The notes beneath the pieces are model-generated. The model saw only the letters and a program-made list of their open reading frames with translations. It was not told the origin of the DNA and made no database searches. A program made the translations under genes and the position numbers. Of a DNA stretch of 64,000 nucleotides, positions 7,777 to 15,982 are shown piece by piece (the stretch's first letter is position 1; each line of letters begins with the position of its first letter). Source of the DNA: Arcanobacterium pinnipediorum (GTDB lineage Bacteria > Actinomycetota > Actinomycetes > Actinomycetales > Actinomycetaceae); assembly GCF_023973165.1 (NCBI RefSeq), contig NZ_CP099547.1:930001-994000 (forward strand), in the 5' to 3' direction.

Positions 7777-10095
7777 ATGTCGTCCCATTCGCATACTCCA
7801 CGAGTACGGTCGCGCTTTTCGTGGTTAGGGAAAAAGGTCAATGTTCCCACCATCCTCGAACCCATGATGAGTGTTGAATCCATTAAATCGATGGATATCT
7901 CCAGGATTATTCACGCCTATGAGGTTGCTGAGCGCCTCCATAGAGGAGTAAACCGCAAGTCTGGTGAACCATATATCACTCACCCTGTGGCTGTAGCTAC
8001 TATCTTAGTTGAGCTCGGACTCGATGAAGATACCATCGTTGCGGCCTTGCTCCACGATACGGTCGAAGATACAGATTATACCTTGGCAGAACTCTCTCGT
8101 GAGTTCGGTCCAACTGTTGCGCTCCTCGTCGATGGAGTAACAAAACTCGACAAAGTCAAATATGGCGAAGCCGCTGCTTCAGAAACAGTGCGCAAAATGA
8201 TTATCGCCATGGCCAAAGATATTCGAGTTTTGCTGATCAAGCTTGGCGATCGGTTACACAATGCCCGGACGTGGAGATTCGTTTCGCAATCCTCAGCACA
8301 GCGCAAAGCCCGGGAAACTTTAGAGATTTTCGCACCTCTAGCACATCGCTTAGGTATGAATTCCATCAAATGGGAGCTTGAAGATCTCTCATTTCGCATT
8401 TTGTACCCGGCCGTGTATTCCGAGATTGAACGTATGGTTCGAGAACGAGCTCCGGAGCGTGAACGGTTCATCGAAGAAGTTAAAGATACACTCAAACGAG
8501 AATTGGCCAAAGCTAACGTTAAATGCACGATTAGCGGCAGACCAAAGCATTATTATTCCATCTATCAGAAGATGATTTTGCGTGGTCGAGATTTTGAAGA
8601 CATCTACGATCTAGTTGGCGTACGAGTACTTGTTGACGAAGTCCAAGATTGTTACACCGCGTTAGGCGTTGCAAATTCCGCCTATACCCCGATTCAAGGA
8701 CGAATCAAAGATTACATCGCCTCACCTAAATTCAATCTCTACCAGTCGATCCACACTACCGTCATGGGACCAGGTGGGCGCACGGTTGAAATTCAGATCC
8801 GCACCCACGATATGCATCGGCGAGCTGAATACGGCGTCGCAGCCCACTGGCGTTACAAAGAAAATCCCAATGCCTCGTCTTCGAAAGAACAAACGAGCAA
8901 GGAAGATACACAACTTGAATGGTTGCGACAATTAGTTGATTGGCAGCGTGATACCGCCGATCCTTCAGAATTTCTTGATTCGTTGCGCTATGAGATGTCG
9001 CGTAACAAGGTCTATGTTTTTACCCCTGCAGGTGAAGTCAAAGAACTTCCTGCCGGGTCAACTCCGGTAGACTTCGCTTTTGCTGTGCACACTGAAGTGG
9101 GCTATCGCACTGTAGGTGCGAAGGTTAATGACCGGTTGGTAACTCTTGATCACGAGTTACAATCTGGCGATACGGTTGAAATTATTACATCAAAGTCTGA
9201 AGATGCTGCACCCTCGCGGGGGTGGAGTGATTTCGTTGTTACAGCTCGAGCGCGATCAAAGATCAAGCAGTGGTATTCGCGATCACGCAAAGATGAAACA
9301 GCTGAAATAGGCAAGGAAAAACTTGCTAAGGCTATTCGACGTCGAAACGAACCCATCCAACGCTTGATGAGCCACGATACGCTCAAGGCTGTTGCGCAAG
9401 ACCTCAACCGAAGCGACGTGACAGACTTATACGCGGCGATTGGTGAAGGTGCTGTCTCTGCTGAGTCAGTGGTACGCCGTCTTATCATCTCCCAAGGTGG
9501 GAACGCAGGAGCAGAAGAAACTCTCGCAGAAGCGGTTACTCCTACACGTATTAAGCATCGTTCTGAGGGACAAGGATCCTCGGCGGTTATCGTCGCCTCA
9601 ATTGAGGATACTGACGTCTTAGTGAAGTTAGCAAAATGCTGTACGCCAGTCCCGCCAGATGAGATCGTCGGTTTTGTTACTCGCGGCAGTGGTATTTCGG
9701 TACACCGCGCCGATTGCCCGAATGTGGATTCTTTGCGACGCGAACCAGATAGGTTTATTGACATTGCCTGGGATTCTCAAGCTGATGCCGTCTATTTAGT
9801 CCAAGTTCAGATCGAAGCGTTAGATCGGCGGGGGTTGCTTGCGGATGTGACGCGAGTATTGTCAGAACATGATGTGAATATGATTTCGGGAACGATTAAC
9901 ACTTCTTCAGAACGAGTGGCGAAATCCAGTTTCACATTCGAGATGGCAGATCCGCATCATCTTGAGCGCGTCTTGCGTGAGTTGCGTAAGATTGAAGGGG
10001 TCTACGATGCTTATCGCATCACTGGCAACAAGAAGGACCACAATCGACTCTTGCGTGCCTCGCAGACGCCTAATCCGAAACGGAATGCGAATTAA
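7777..10095 (+). CDS. relA: Bifunctional (p)ppGpp synthetase/hydrolase Rel
   Basis: Rel makes (p)ppGpp from ATP and GTP/GDP on starved ribosomes and also degrades it. All domains of a long bifunctional Rel are present: HD hydrolase (LLHDTVEDTD at residues 91-100), RelA/SpoT synthetase (HYYSIYQKM near 261, then FEDIYDLVGVRV and EIQIRTHDMHRRAEYG), TGS (VYVFTPAGEVKELPAGSTPVDFA near 410-432), a zinc-finger-like CCTPVPPDEI near 625, and a C-terminal ACT domain. The hydrolase residues look intact, so both activities are expected. It is 772 residues long. AGGAGG sits 6 bases before the ATG. Its 3' end overlaps the convergent AbiEi-like gene by 26 bases. Confidence 0.97.
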   Translation: MSSHSHTPRVRSRFSWLGKKVNVPTILEPMMSVESIKSMDISRIIHAYEVAERLHRGVNRKSGEPYITHPVAVATILVELGLDEDTIVAALLHDTVEDTDYTLAELSREFGPTVALLVDGVTKLDKVKYGEAAASETVRKMIIAMAKDIRVLLIKLGDRLHNARTWRFVSQSSAQRKARETLEIFAPLAHRLGMNSIKWELEDLSFRILYPAVYSEIERMVRERAPERERFIEEVKDTLKRELAKANVKCTISGRPKHYYSIYQKMILRGRDFEDIYDLVGVRVLVDEVQDCYTALGVANSAYTPIQGRIKDYIASPKFNLYQSIHTTVMGPGGRTVEIQIRTHDMHRRAEYGVAAHWRYKENPNASSSKEQTSKEDTQLEWLRQLVDWQRDTADPSEFLDSLRYEMSRNKVYVFTPAGEVKELPAGSTPVDFAFAVHTEVGYRTVGAKVNDRLVTLDHELQSGDTVEIITSKSEDAAPSRGWSDFVVTARARSKIKQWYSRSRKDETAEIGKEKLAKAIRRRNEPIQRLMSHDTLKAVAQDLNRSDVTDLYAAIGEGAVSAESVVRRLIISQGGNAGAEETLAEAVTPTRIKHRSEGQGSSAVIVASIEDTDVLVKLAKCCTPVPPDEIVGFVTRGSGISVHRADCPNVDSLRREPDRFIDIAWDSQADAVYLVQVQIEALDRRGLLADVTRVLSEHDVNMISGTINTSSERVAKSSFTFEMADPHHLERVLRELRKIEGVYDAYRITGNKKDHNRLLRASQTPNPKRNAN

Positions 10096-10651
10096 TCGTC
10101 TTAATAACTTCGTCTGGGAATTGGAACAGCACTTCGCGTACTTTGCGCATCCCGGGATGATTTTTTAACTGTTGTGCCAGGTGCAGAATTCGATCGAAGG
10201 AGGCCCCGAGTCGCAGCATTGCGCAAAGGGCTTCAGTACCGGTGGCAAGATCGTTACGCAAGATATCTATAACTGTTCGTTCCATTGTCGTTATATAGGT
10301 TGATCCTATTTTTGCGATATCTTCTATACCGATCTTCATGCGCGGATAACCTTTGCTGTGCTTGCCAGATATGCTGCATAAATGTAGTGAGCGAGAAAGT
10401 TCAACTGTTGTGATTCCGGTGTAAACCCAGTATGCGCCAACATGAGTGATGGCAATGTTGGGATCGCACAACGAAGCGATTATTCCGGCACGTTGTTCGA
10501 TGCTTGCCACAAAATCTGAAGCGATCCAGCCCAAACCGCCCAGCTCGATGAGGTTTCCTTCGCGCTGGAGACTAAGGCAGGTGTGGAGTTCGGCTAATGT
10601 GCGGGGACGAATAACAAGTGGATACATAGAACTAGGAAAGCATAAAGCCAA
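10070..10651 (-). CDS. Orphan AbiEi-antitoxin-like protein
   Basis: The product (193 residues from TTG 10651) resembles the AbiEi-type antitoxin/transcription-factor-like families common in actinobacteria. The centre has ITHVGAYWVYTGI, matching the usual SHxSAAxLHG segment, and the C-terminal half has a DIAKIG...YITTMERTVIDILR pattern matching the vTxxxRTxxDl signature. The N-terminal winged helix is poorly conserved. No AbiEii-like nucleotidyltransferase toxin lies next to it. The start is unsure: TTG 10651 has little SD and abuts the upstream terminator stem, and ATG 10627 (MYPLVIRPRT) is an alternative. The 3' end runs 26 bases into the convergent rel gene. Function is not known; the family assignment is by motif only. 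Confidence 0.6.
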   Translation of the reverse strand: MALCFPSSMYPLVIRPRTLAELHTCLSLQREGNLIELGGLGWIASDFVASIEQRAGIIASLCDPNIAITHVGAYWVYTGITTVELSRSLHLCSISGKHSKGYPRMKIGIEDIAKIGSTYITTMERTVIDILRNDLATGTEALCAMLRLGASFDRILHLAQQLKNHPGMRKVREVLFQFPDEVIKTINSHSVSD

Positions 10652-10656
10652 AACTC

Positions 10657-10697
10657 ACGTTGGGGGTAATCCACAGCTTGTGGATTACCCCCAACGT
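10657..10697 (-). terminator. Terminator of the DUF349 gene
   Basis: A perfect 19-bp inverted repeat (10657-10675 and 10679-10697) with a 3-base loop lies 30 bases after the DUF349 stop. On the minus strand it is followed by GAGTTTTGG. It ends about 6 bases before the TTG of the next minus-strand gene, so read-through would be needed unless that gene has its own start site. Confidence 0.7.
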
Positions 10698-10727
10698 TGT
10701 TACAGGTTCTATGGAATTATTGTGCGC

Positions 10728-12056
10728 TTACTCCGCCAAAACTGCTGCGAGCCATGCCTTGCGTGCTTCGAGAGACGCAGAAAGTTCCTTGACTTTCTTC
10801 TCATTGCCTTCAGCTTGAGCCTGTGCGATCTCTGACTCTAGCTCTGCGATAAGTTCTTGAAGCTGAGCAGCCATACCATTGGTACGCTCTTCCTTTTCGG
10901 GATCAGATTGACGCCACAGCTCAGACTCAGCATCACGGATCGCTGCTTCAATATCACGCAAGCGCCCTTCAGTACGAGCAACATCGCCACGAGGAACTCG
11001 ACCAATACTATCCCAACGCTCGCCAATAGCGCGAATCTGCTCTTTAGCATAGTCGATATCAGAAATCGGAAGGAGCTTTTCTGCTTCTTCAAGTAGAGCT
11101 AATTTAGCTTGCAGATTTGCGCCAAATTCTTCATCGAGCGCAGAATTATGAGCGGTTCGCGCATCGAAGAAGGCCTGCTGTGCAGCGCGGAAACGCTCCC
11201 AGAGTCGATCGTCGTCTTTCTTAATGGAACGCCCAGCTGCCTTCCACGCATCCATCAGTTCACGATACCGGCTAGCAGTTGGACCCCATTCAGTTGAGGT
11301 TGACAACGCTTCAGCTTCAGCAATGAGCTCTTCTTTACGGGCAATAGTCTGTTTAATTGCAGCATCGCGCTCGGAGAAATACTGCCGACGGTGGCGATCG
11401 AATTTGGTTCGAGCAGACGAGAACCGCTTCCACAGTGCTTCTTCAGCCGGACGATCAATACGAACACCATTTCGTTGGGCATTCTTCCACGCATCCAAAA
11501 GCTCAGAGAGCTCCTGCCGAGAATTCTTCCAATGGGTTCGTGCCGGATCTTGATCGGCAAGTTCCTCAGCCTTTTCAACAATTGCGGTACGCTCGGCCAA
11601 TGCCTTTTCTTTAGCTGCGGCACGCTCGGCTGCAACAAGCTGCTTGCGCTCTTCGGCCAAGACATCTAGTTTCGCTGCCCGATCCTTTAGTGAAGCCACA
11701 TCGCCAATCACGGCAGGCTCAACAAGTTGGGCATGTAGTGCCTTTAAGGATTGGCGTGCTTCTTCTGGAGAAATATGTGAAATACGCGTTTCAAGGAGGG
11801 CAACTTGTGCCTGAAGATCAAGGAAGCGACGGATGTAGAGATCCATTGCTTCATTTTCTGAACCGTCGACGGCGTATTGGCCAACGATTCGTTCACTGCC
11901 ATCAGCTTCTTTGAGCCAGACGTTGCGCTCAGAATCTACGCGACCAAAGCTTGCCGCGTGCTTGGCTAAGGTATCATCAACTGGCGGAATTGGAGCAGAA
12001 GCAGATTTCGGATGTGCTACCGCACGTGGGGTGGGGGTTGGATTATTCTCAGTCAT
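10728..12056 (-). CDS. DUF349 domain-containing coiled-coil protein
   Basis: The protein (442 residues) is rich in Ala, Glu, Arg and Lys and contains several DUF349 repeats, seen as recurring blocks such as LWERFRAAQQAFFDAR, ALWKRFSSARTKFDRHRRQYF and ELLDAWKNAQRNG. DUF349 proteins are largely helical, and their biochemical role is not established. The N-terminus is a Pro/Thr/Ala-rich linker. ATG has AAGGAGGGT 4 bases upstream. A DUF349 gene between rel and the MBL-hisS block is common in actinobacteria. It is transcribed divergently from the hydrolase gene at 12159. Confidence 0.85.
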   Translation of the reverse strand: MTENNPTPTPRAVAHPKSASAPIPPVDDTLAKHAASFGRVDSERNVWLKEADGSERIVGQYAVDGSENEAMDLYIRRFLDLQAQVALLETRISHISPEEARQSLKALHAQLVEPAVIGDVASLKDRAAKLDVLAEERKQLVAAERAAAKEKALAERTAIVEKAEELADQDPARTHWKNSRQELSELLDAWKNAQRNGVRIDRPAEEALWKRFSSARTKFDRHRRQYFSERDAAIKQTIARKEELIAEAEALSTSTEWGPTASRYRELMDAWKAAGRSIKKDDDRLWERFRAAQQAFFDARTAHNSALDEEFGANLQAKLALLEEAEKLLPISDIDYAKEQIRAIGERWDSIGRVPRGDVARTEGRLRDIEAAIRDAESELWRQSDPEKEERTNGMAAQLQELIAELESEIAQAQAEGNEKKVKELSASLEARKAWLAAVLAE

Positions 12057-12146
12057 GGGACCCTCCTTCAGACGGGGTTGACCGTTCTCGTTGTCATATG
12101 CATTTCTAGTTTACGCCTAATCGCGGTGTTTTTGCTTGTGTTCCGG

Positions 12147-12152
12147 TACGGT
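12147..12152 (+). promoter_or_regulatory. Candidate -10 box for a leaderless hydrolase transcript
   Basis: TACGGT fits TANNNT and ends 6 bases before the ATG of an SD-less gene, so transcription would start on the A of ATG. The bases GGTTAAGATATG around the start are identical to those at the DUF3866 gene start on the minus strand (52304). The alternative box TAAGAT (12153-12158) abuts the ATG and would start inside the gene. Confidence 0.35.
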
Positions 12153-12158
12153 TAAGAT

Positions 12159-12884
12159 ATGTTATTTTTGCGATACGATCAGACATTCTTGCAAGCCAAT
12201 ACTTATATCTTGGCTCATGACGAGGCACGCGTAGGGTTAATCGTTGATCCGGGTGCGGGTAGTGCACCGTGGATTAAGCAAATTCTAACGGAATTAGACC
12301 TTGAACTCGGGGCAGTTTTGCTTACCCATGGCCACCCAGACCACGTGTGGGATAGTGCAAAAGTTGCCCACGATAAACCGGTATATATTCCACAACCAGA
12401 TATGTATCGAATGGATGATCCAGCTTCGCATCTGCCACCAGATGCCGGGCGCGATTTAGCCCTACAGCGCCTAGGTGGGGGAGAGTGGGCAAAACCAGCA
12501 AACCTCCAACCTTTACCGAGCGCGATGCTATCGAGCGCAGTGGAATTAGTTCCTGGTGTTGCGCTACGGGCTTTGCCCGCTCCGGGCCATACTGAAGGCT
12601 CGACCGTATTTATCTGTGAAGGCCAGATTTCACATGCTCCGTATGCGGTGATGTTACCAACAGGACGAAACGAAACCTTCATGCTCGGCGGAGACGTAAT
12701 TTTCAACGGAGGTATCGGTCGAACCGATCTTCCAGGTGGTGATGAGTATGAAATGGCTTCCACATTGCGCCTTTTAGTCCAAACAATTCGACCTGAAACA
12801 TTTATTTTCCCAGGGCATGGACCACACACCATGATGTTCCATGAGACACGCCATTCACCCTATATCCAAGCTGCCATGAGCTAA
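12159..12884 (+). CDS. Metallo-beta-lactamase-fold hydrolase, glyoxalase II-like
   Basis: The metal ligands appear as THGHPDH (H57, H59, D61, H62), followed by PAPGHTEGS near residue 146 and a late FPGHG motif near residue 218, the order seen in glyoxalase II-like hydrolases. These enzymes hydrolyse thioesters or related substrates with one or two metal ions; the actual substrate is unknown. The protein has 241 residues and no signal peptide, so it is cytoplasmic. An MBL hydrolase directly before hisS is a conserved actinobacterial pair. There is no recognisable SD, and the ATG is placed for leaderless initiation. Confidence 0.88.
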   Translation: MLFLRYDQTFLQANTYILAHDEARVGLIVDPGAGSAPWIKQILTELDLELGAVLLTHGHPDHVWDSAKVAHDKPVYIPQPDMYRMDDPASHLPPDAGRDLALQRLGGGEWAKPANLQPLPSAMLSSAVELVPGVALRALPAPGHTEGSTVFICEGQISHAPYAVMLPTGRNETFMLGGDVIFNGGIGRTDLPGGDEYEMASTLRLLVQTIRPETFIFPGHGPHTMMFHETRHSPYIQAAMS

Positions 12885-12947
12885 AACACCATTACATACC
12901 CAACTCCAATATCCTGTAGCAAAACAAAACATGGAAGAATAATAGCT

Positions 12948-14273
12948 ATGGCTAAAATTGTACCTCTGTCTGGATTTCCCGAATGGCTCCCTGCGGGGCG
13001 ACTTGTTGAACAAAAAGTTTTAGATACGTTGCGTGAAACATTTGAACTACACGCATTTTCATCTATCGAGACTCGTGCAGTTGAACCGGTAGAGCGCTTG
13101 CTTGCCAAAGGTGAGACCTCGAAAGAAATTTATCTGCTCCGTCGTCTCCAAGCAAGCACTGGGCAAGATAAAGACGATCTCGGGTTGCACTTTGATTTGA
13201 CGGTGCCACTGGCACGTTATGTTTTGGAAAACTCTGGGCACTTAGATTTTCCGTTTAGGCGATACCAGATTCAAAAAGTCTGGCGTGGCGAACGGCCACA
13301 AGATGGCCGATTTAGAGAATTTATCCAAGCAGACGTCGACGTCGTGGGCCAAGATAGCCTCGCATTCCACCACGAAATCGAATTGCCGTTAGTCATGGTT
13401 GATGCCTTGTCTAGGCTCCCAATTCCTAGAGTGACGATCCACGCCTCTAACCGTAAAGTAGCTCAAGGTTTCTATGAAGCAATCGGACTAACCGACGTCG
13501 AACAAACCTTACGTATCGTTGATAAGCTCGATAAAGTTGGTCCCGACGTCGTCAGCGAACTGTTAGCGCGCGACGTTCACGCAACCCCGGATCAGGCGCG
13601 ATTGACTCTTGAGCTGGCACAGATCCAAACTGCTGATGCATCATTTGCTGATAGGATTCAAGCTTTTGGTTTGCATTCCGATTTACTTGATGAAGGCCTA
13701 AACGAGTTGGTCGATCTAGTTGAAGGAGCTAATGCGTTAATCCCCGGTTCAGTGGTGGCAGATCTGAAGATTGCGCGTGGATTGGATTACTACACCGGAT
13801 CAGTGTACGAATCAGTGCTCGAAGGGCATGCGGATCTGGGCTCGGTGTGCTCGGGTGGCCGCTATGACTCGCTGGTTTCAGATGGAAAGCGAACCTTCCC
13901 TGGAGTCGGTCTTTCTATCGGAGTGTCTCGGATTCTTGGCCGAATAATTGGGCAAAAAGTTGTTACTGCTTCGCGTAAAGTCCCAACGGCTGTGTTGGTG
14001 GCAGTCAACGACGAAAGTGAGCGGGCCCACGCTGAAAAAACCGCGTTCGCACTGCGCAAGCGCGCAATCCCTACCGAAGTTTCCCCGACGTCGGCAAAAT
14101 TTGGCAAACAGATAAAGTACGCAGATCGTCGCGGCATACCTTTTGTCTGGTTCTCAACTGACGACGGCGAGCAGGTTAAAGACATTCGCACCGGCGAACA
14201 GTTCGCAGTCGATCCCGATACTTGGATGCCATCATTAGCTGACCTGCATCCACAGATAACAGCAGGGGAGTAG
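12948..14273 (+). CDS. hisS: Histidine--tRNA ligase
   Basis: HisRS charges tRNA-His. Class II motifs are visible: motif 1 region around PVERLLAKG, motif 2 RRYQIQKVWRGERPQDGR (near residue 105-122), and the histidine-binding signatures LDYYTGSVYE and a GGRYD loop. A C-terminal anticodon-binding domain (PTAVLVAV onward) follows. The protein has 441 residues. GGAAG lies 10 bases upstream of the ATG. The downstream GTPase gene begins 5 bases after the stop, so they are probably cotranscribed. Confidence 0.96.
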   Translation: MAKIVPLSGFPEWLPAGRLVEQKVLDTLRETFELHAFSSIETRAVEPVERLLAKGETSKEIYLLRRLQASTGQDKDDLGLHFDLTVPLARYVLENSGHLDFPFRRYQIQKVWRGERPQDGRFREFIQADVDVVGQDSLAFHHEIELPLVMVDALSRLPIPRVTIHASNRKVAQGFYEAIGLTDVEQTLRIVDKLDKVGPDVVSELLARDVHATPDQARLTLELAQIQTADASFADRIQAFGLHSDLLDEGLNELVDLVEGANALIPGSVVADLKIARGLDYYTGSVYESVLEGHADLGSVCSGGRYDSLVSDGKRTFPGVGLSIGVSRILGRIIGQKVVTASRKVPTAVLVAVNDESERAHAEKTAFALRKRAIPTEVSPTSAKFGKQIKYADRRGIPFVWFSTDDGEQVKDIRTGEQFAVDPDTWMPSLADLHPQITAGE

Positions 14274-14278
14274 GATTG

Positions 14279-15982
14279 ATGGTAGGTGAACTGCATTCGT
14301 CGGATATGACGAAAGTTTTGGAAAATATTCGTCACCAGTTAGCACAACTCCATTTTCCATTACCGACTCGTCATGCTGATTATGGAACCGACACTCTTAA
14401 CGATGTGGTTCACCAACTCGATGATTATATTCTTCCGCGATATCGAAACCTCGATGCGCCGCTGTTAGCTGTTATCGGTGGTTCAACTGGATCGGGTAAA
14501 TCGACGTTGATTAATGCTTTGGTGCGTGAGCATGTAGCATCTACATCTGCGGTTCGGCCAACTACTCGCCAGCCGATGCTCATGTTCCATCCAGCAGATG
14601 AATCGTGGTTTTCTGATCAGCGTATCTTGCCCGGACTTATTCGAGTCAGTGGGAGCGGTGAAAACCAAGAGCCACATTCTCATCTTTCTTTGCATCCCAC
14701 TGAAGCGTTGCCGGTGGGGATGGCGGTGCTTGACTCACCAGACATTGACTCTTTTGCGCAAGAAAACCGCGAATTAGCTGCCCAACTTTTGTCAGCGGCT
14801 GATTTGTGGGTATTTGTAACAACGGCGGCGCGGTATGCCGATGCTGTTCCGTGGGCGTTGTTAGACGAAGCTGCCAAACGCAATATCGTCGTAGCGGTTG
14901 TGCTTAATCGCGTTCCGCCAGGGCAAGGAGCAGAGATTCGCCCTGACTTGGCCCGCCGGCTAACCGAACGTGGATTGGCCAGTGCGCCACTGTTTGTTAT
15001 CTCGGAGCAAGACTTCGATGACCTTGGTTTTATGCGTGTTCAAGACGTGTCATCGTTGCGTGACTGGCTGGTGAGTCTATCGCGCGATGCTGCCGCTAAA
15101 TCAGCGGTAGTACGCCAAACTCTCGCTGGTGCTGTGTCTCAATTGGGTTGGTCACTAACCCAGATTCACAGCGCCTATGAAGAACAGATAGCTGCACTAC
15201 AATCCTTGCAGTGGGATATTGACCATGCTCGCGATCTCGGACATGAAGCAGTTCGGCAAGCTCTCCACGACGGTACCTTACTGCGCGGTGAGGTGTTGGC
15301 CCGCTGGCAAGATATTATCGGCACCGGTGCGTGGAGTCGTTCACTTGAAGATGGGGTTTCTCATCTTCGCGATAAAGTCTCACGATGGCTAACCGGGCGC
15401 AGTGCCAACGAGTCGCAGGTCATCGAAGCGCTTGATGAAGGCATTGCGGCGTTGTTAGTTTCCCAAGCTGAGGCCGCTGTAGTCAATGTGCGTAGCGCGT
15501 GGCAACGCAGCGCGCTTGTGAGTCTCCCGCAGGTGCGCTCTGCTGAGGAACGACGTCAAGACGCCGGTATGCTTATACGCCAATGGCAAGAAGAGCTATA
15601 TGCGCTGGTAGCTAACGAAGGTCAAAGTAAAAAGGCCACTGCTCGATTCTTAGCACTTGGCGTCAATGCTGTTGGCTTGGCGTTGATGATTATGGTGTTT
15701 TCTGCAACAGCTGGACTCGCAGGTGGTGAAATAGCGGTTGCTGGTGGAACAGCCATCGTTGCACAACGAGTCTTAGAAGCAGTTTTTGGCGACGACGCAG
15801 TGCGCCGGATGACCAAAAACGCCACACTATCGTTGCAAGAGCGTGCGCAAGATTTCATTGAACGTGATCTCCAAGCCTACCGTGAGGTTTTAGATTCCAT
15901 GGCACTTGATCAAATGCAGGCACAAAAACTCCTTGAGCTACATGCTGATTTACGGCGAGTAGATGGATCGGATGGGCTGTGA
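14279..15982 (+). CDS. Dynamin-like GTPase, first of a tandem pair
   Basis: A P-loop GTPase with G1 GGSTGSGKST (residues about 67-76), a threonine-rich switch VRPTTRQP (G2), and DSPDIDS (G3). At the G4 position it has LNRVPPG, so the usual Asp of N/TKxD that selects guanine is missing. The C-terminal half is helical, with a hydrophobic hairpin near residues 462-500 (VNAVGLALMIMVFSA and a glycine-rich segment), as in bacterial dynamin-like proteins that insert into membranes. ATG 14279 is chosen because GGGGAG lies 8 bases upstream; TTG 14276 is possible. It overlaps the next GTPase gene by one base. Probable role is membrane remodelling with its partner; this is inferred. Confidence 0.75.
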   Translation: MVGELHSSDMTKVLENIRHQLAQLHFPLPTRHADYGTDTLNDVVHQLDDYILPRYRNLDAPLLAVIGGSTGSGKSTLINALVREHVASTSAVRPTTRQPMLMFHPADESWFSDQRILPGLIRVSGSGENQEPHSHLSLHPTEALPVGMAVLDSPDIDSFAQENRELAAQLLSAADLWVFVTTAARYADAVPWALLDEAAKRNIVVAVVLNRVPPGQGAEIRPDLARRLTERGLASAPLFVISEQDFDDLGFMRVQDVSSLRDWLVSLSRDAAAKSAVVRQTLAGAVSQLGWSLTQIHSAYEEQIAALQSLQWDIDHARDLGHEAVRQALHDGTLLRGEVLARWQDIIGTGAWSRSLEDGVSHLRDKVSRWLTGRSANESQVIEALDEGIAALLVSQAEAAVVNVRSAWQRSALVSLPQVRSAEERRQDAGMLIRQWQEELYALVANEGQSKKATARFLALGVNAVGLALMIMVFSATAGLAGGEIAVAGGTAIVAQRVLEAVFGDDAVRRMTKNATLSLQERAQDFIERDLQAYREVLDSMALDQMQAQKLLELHADLRRVDGSDGL

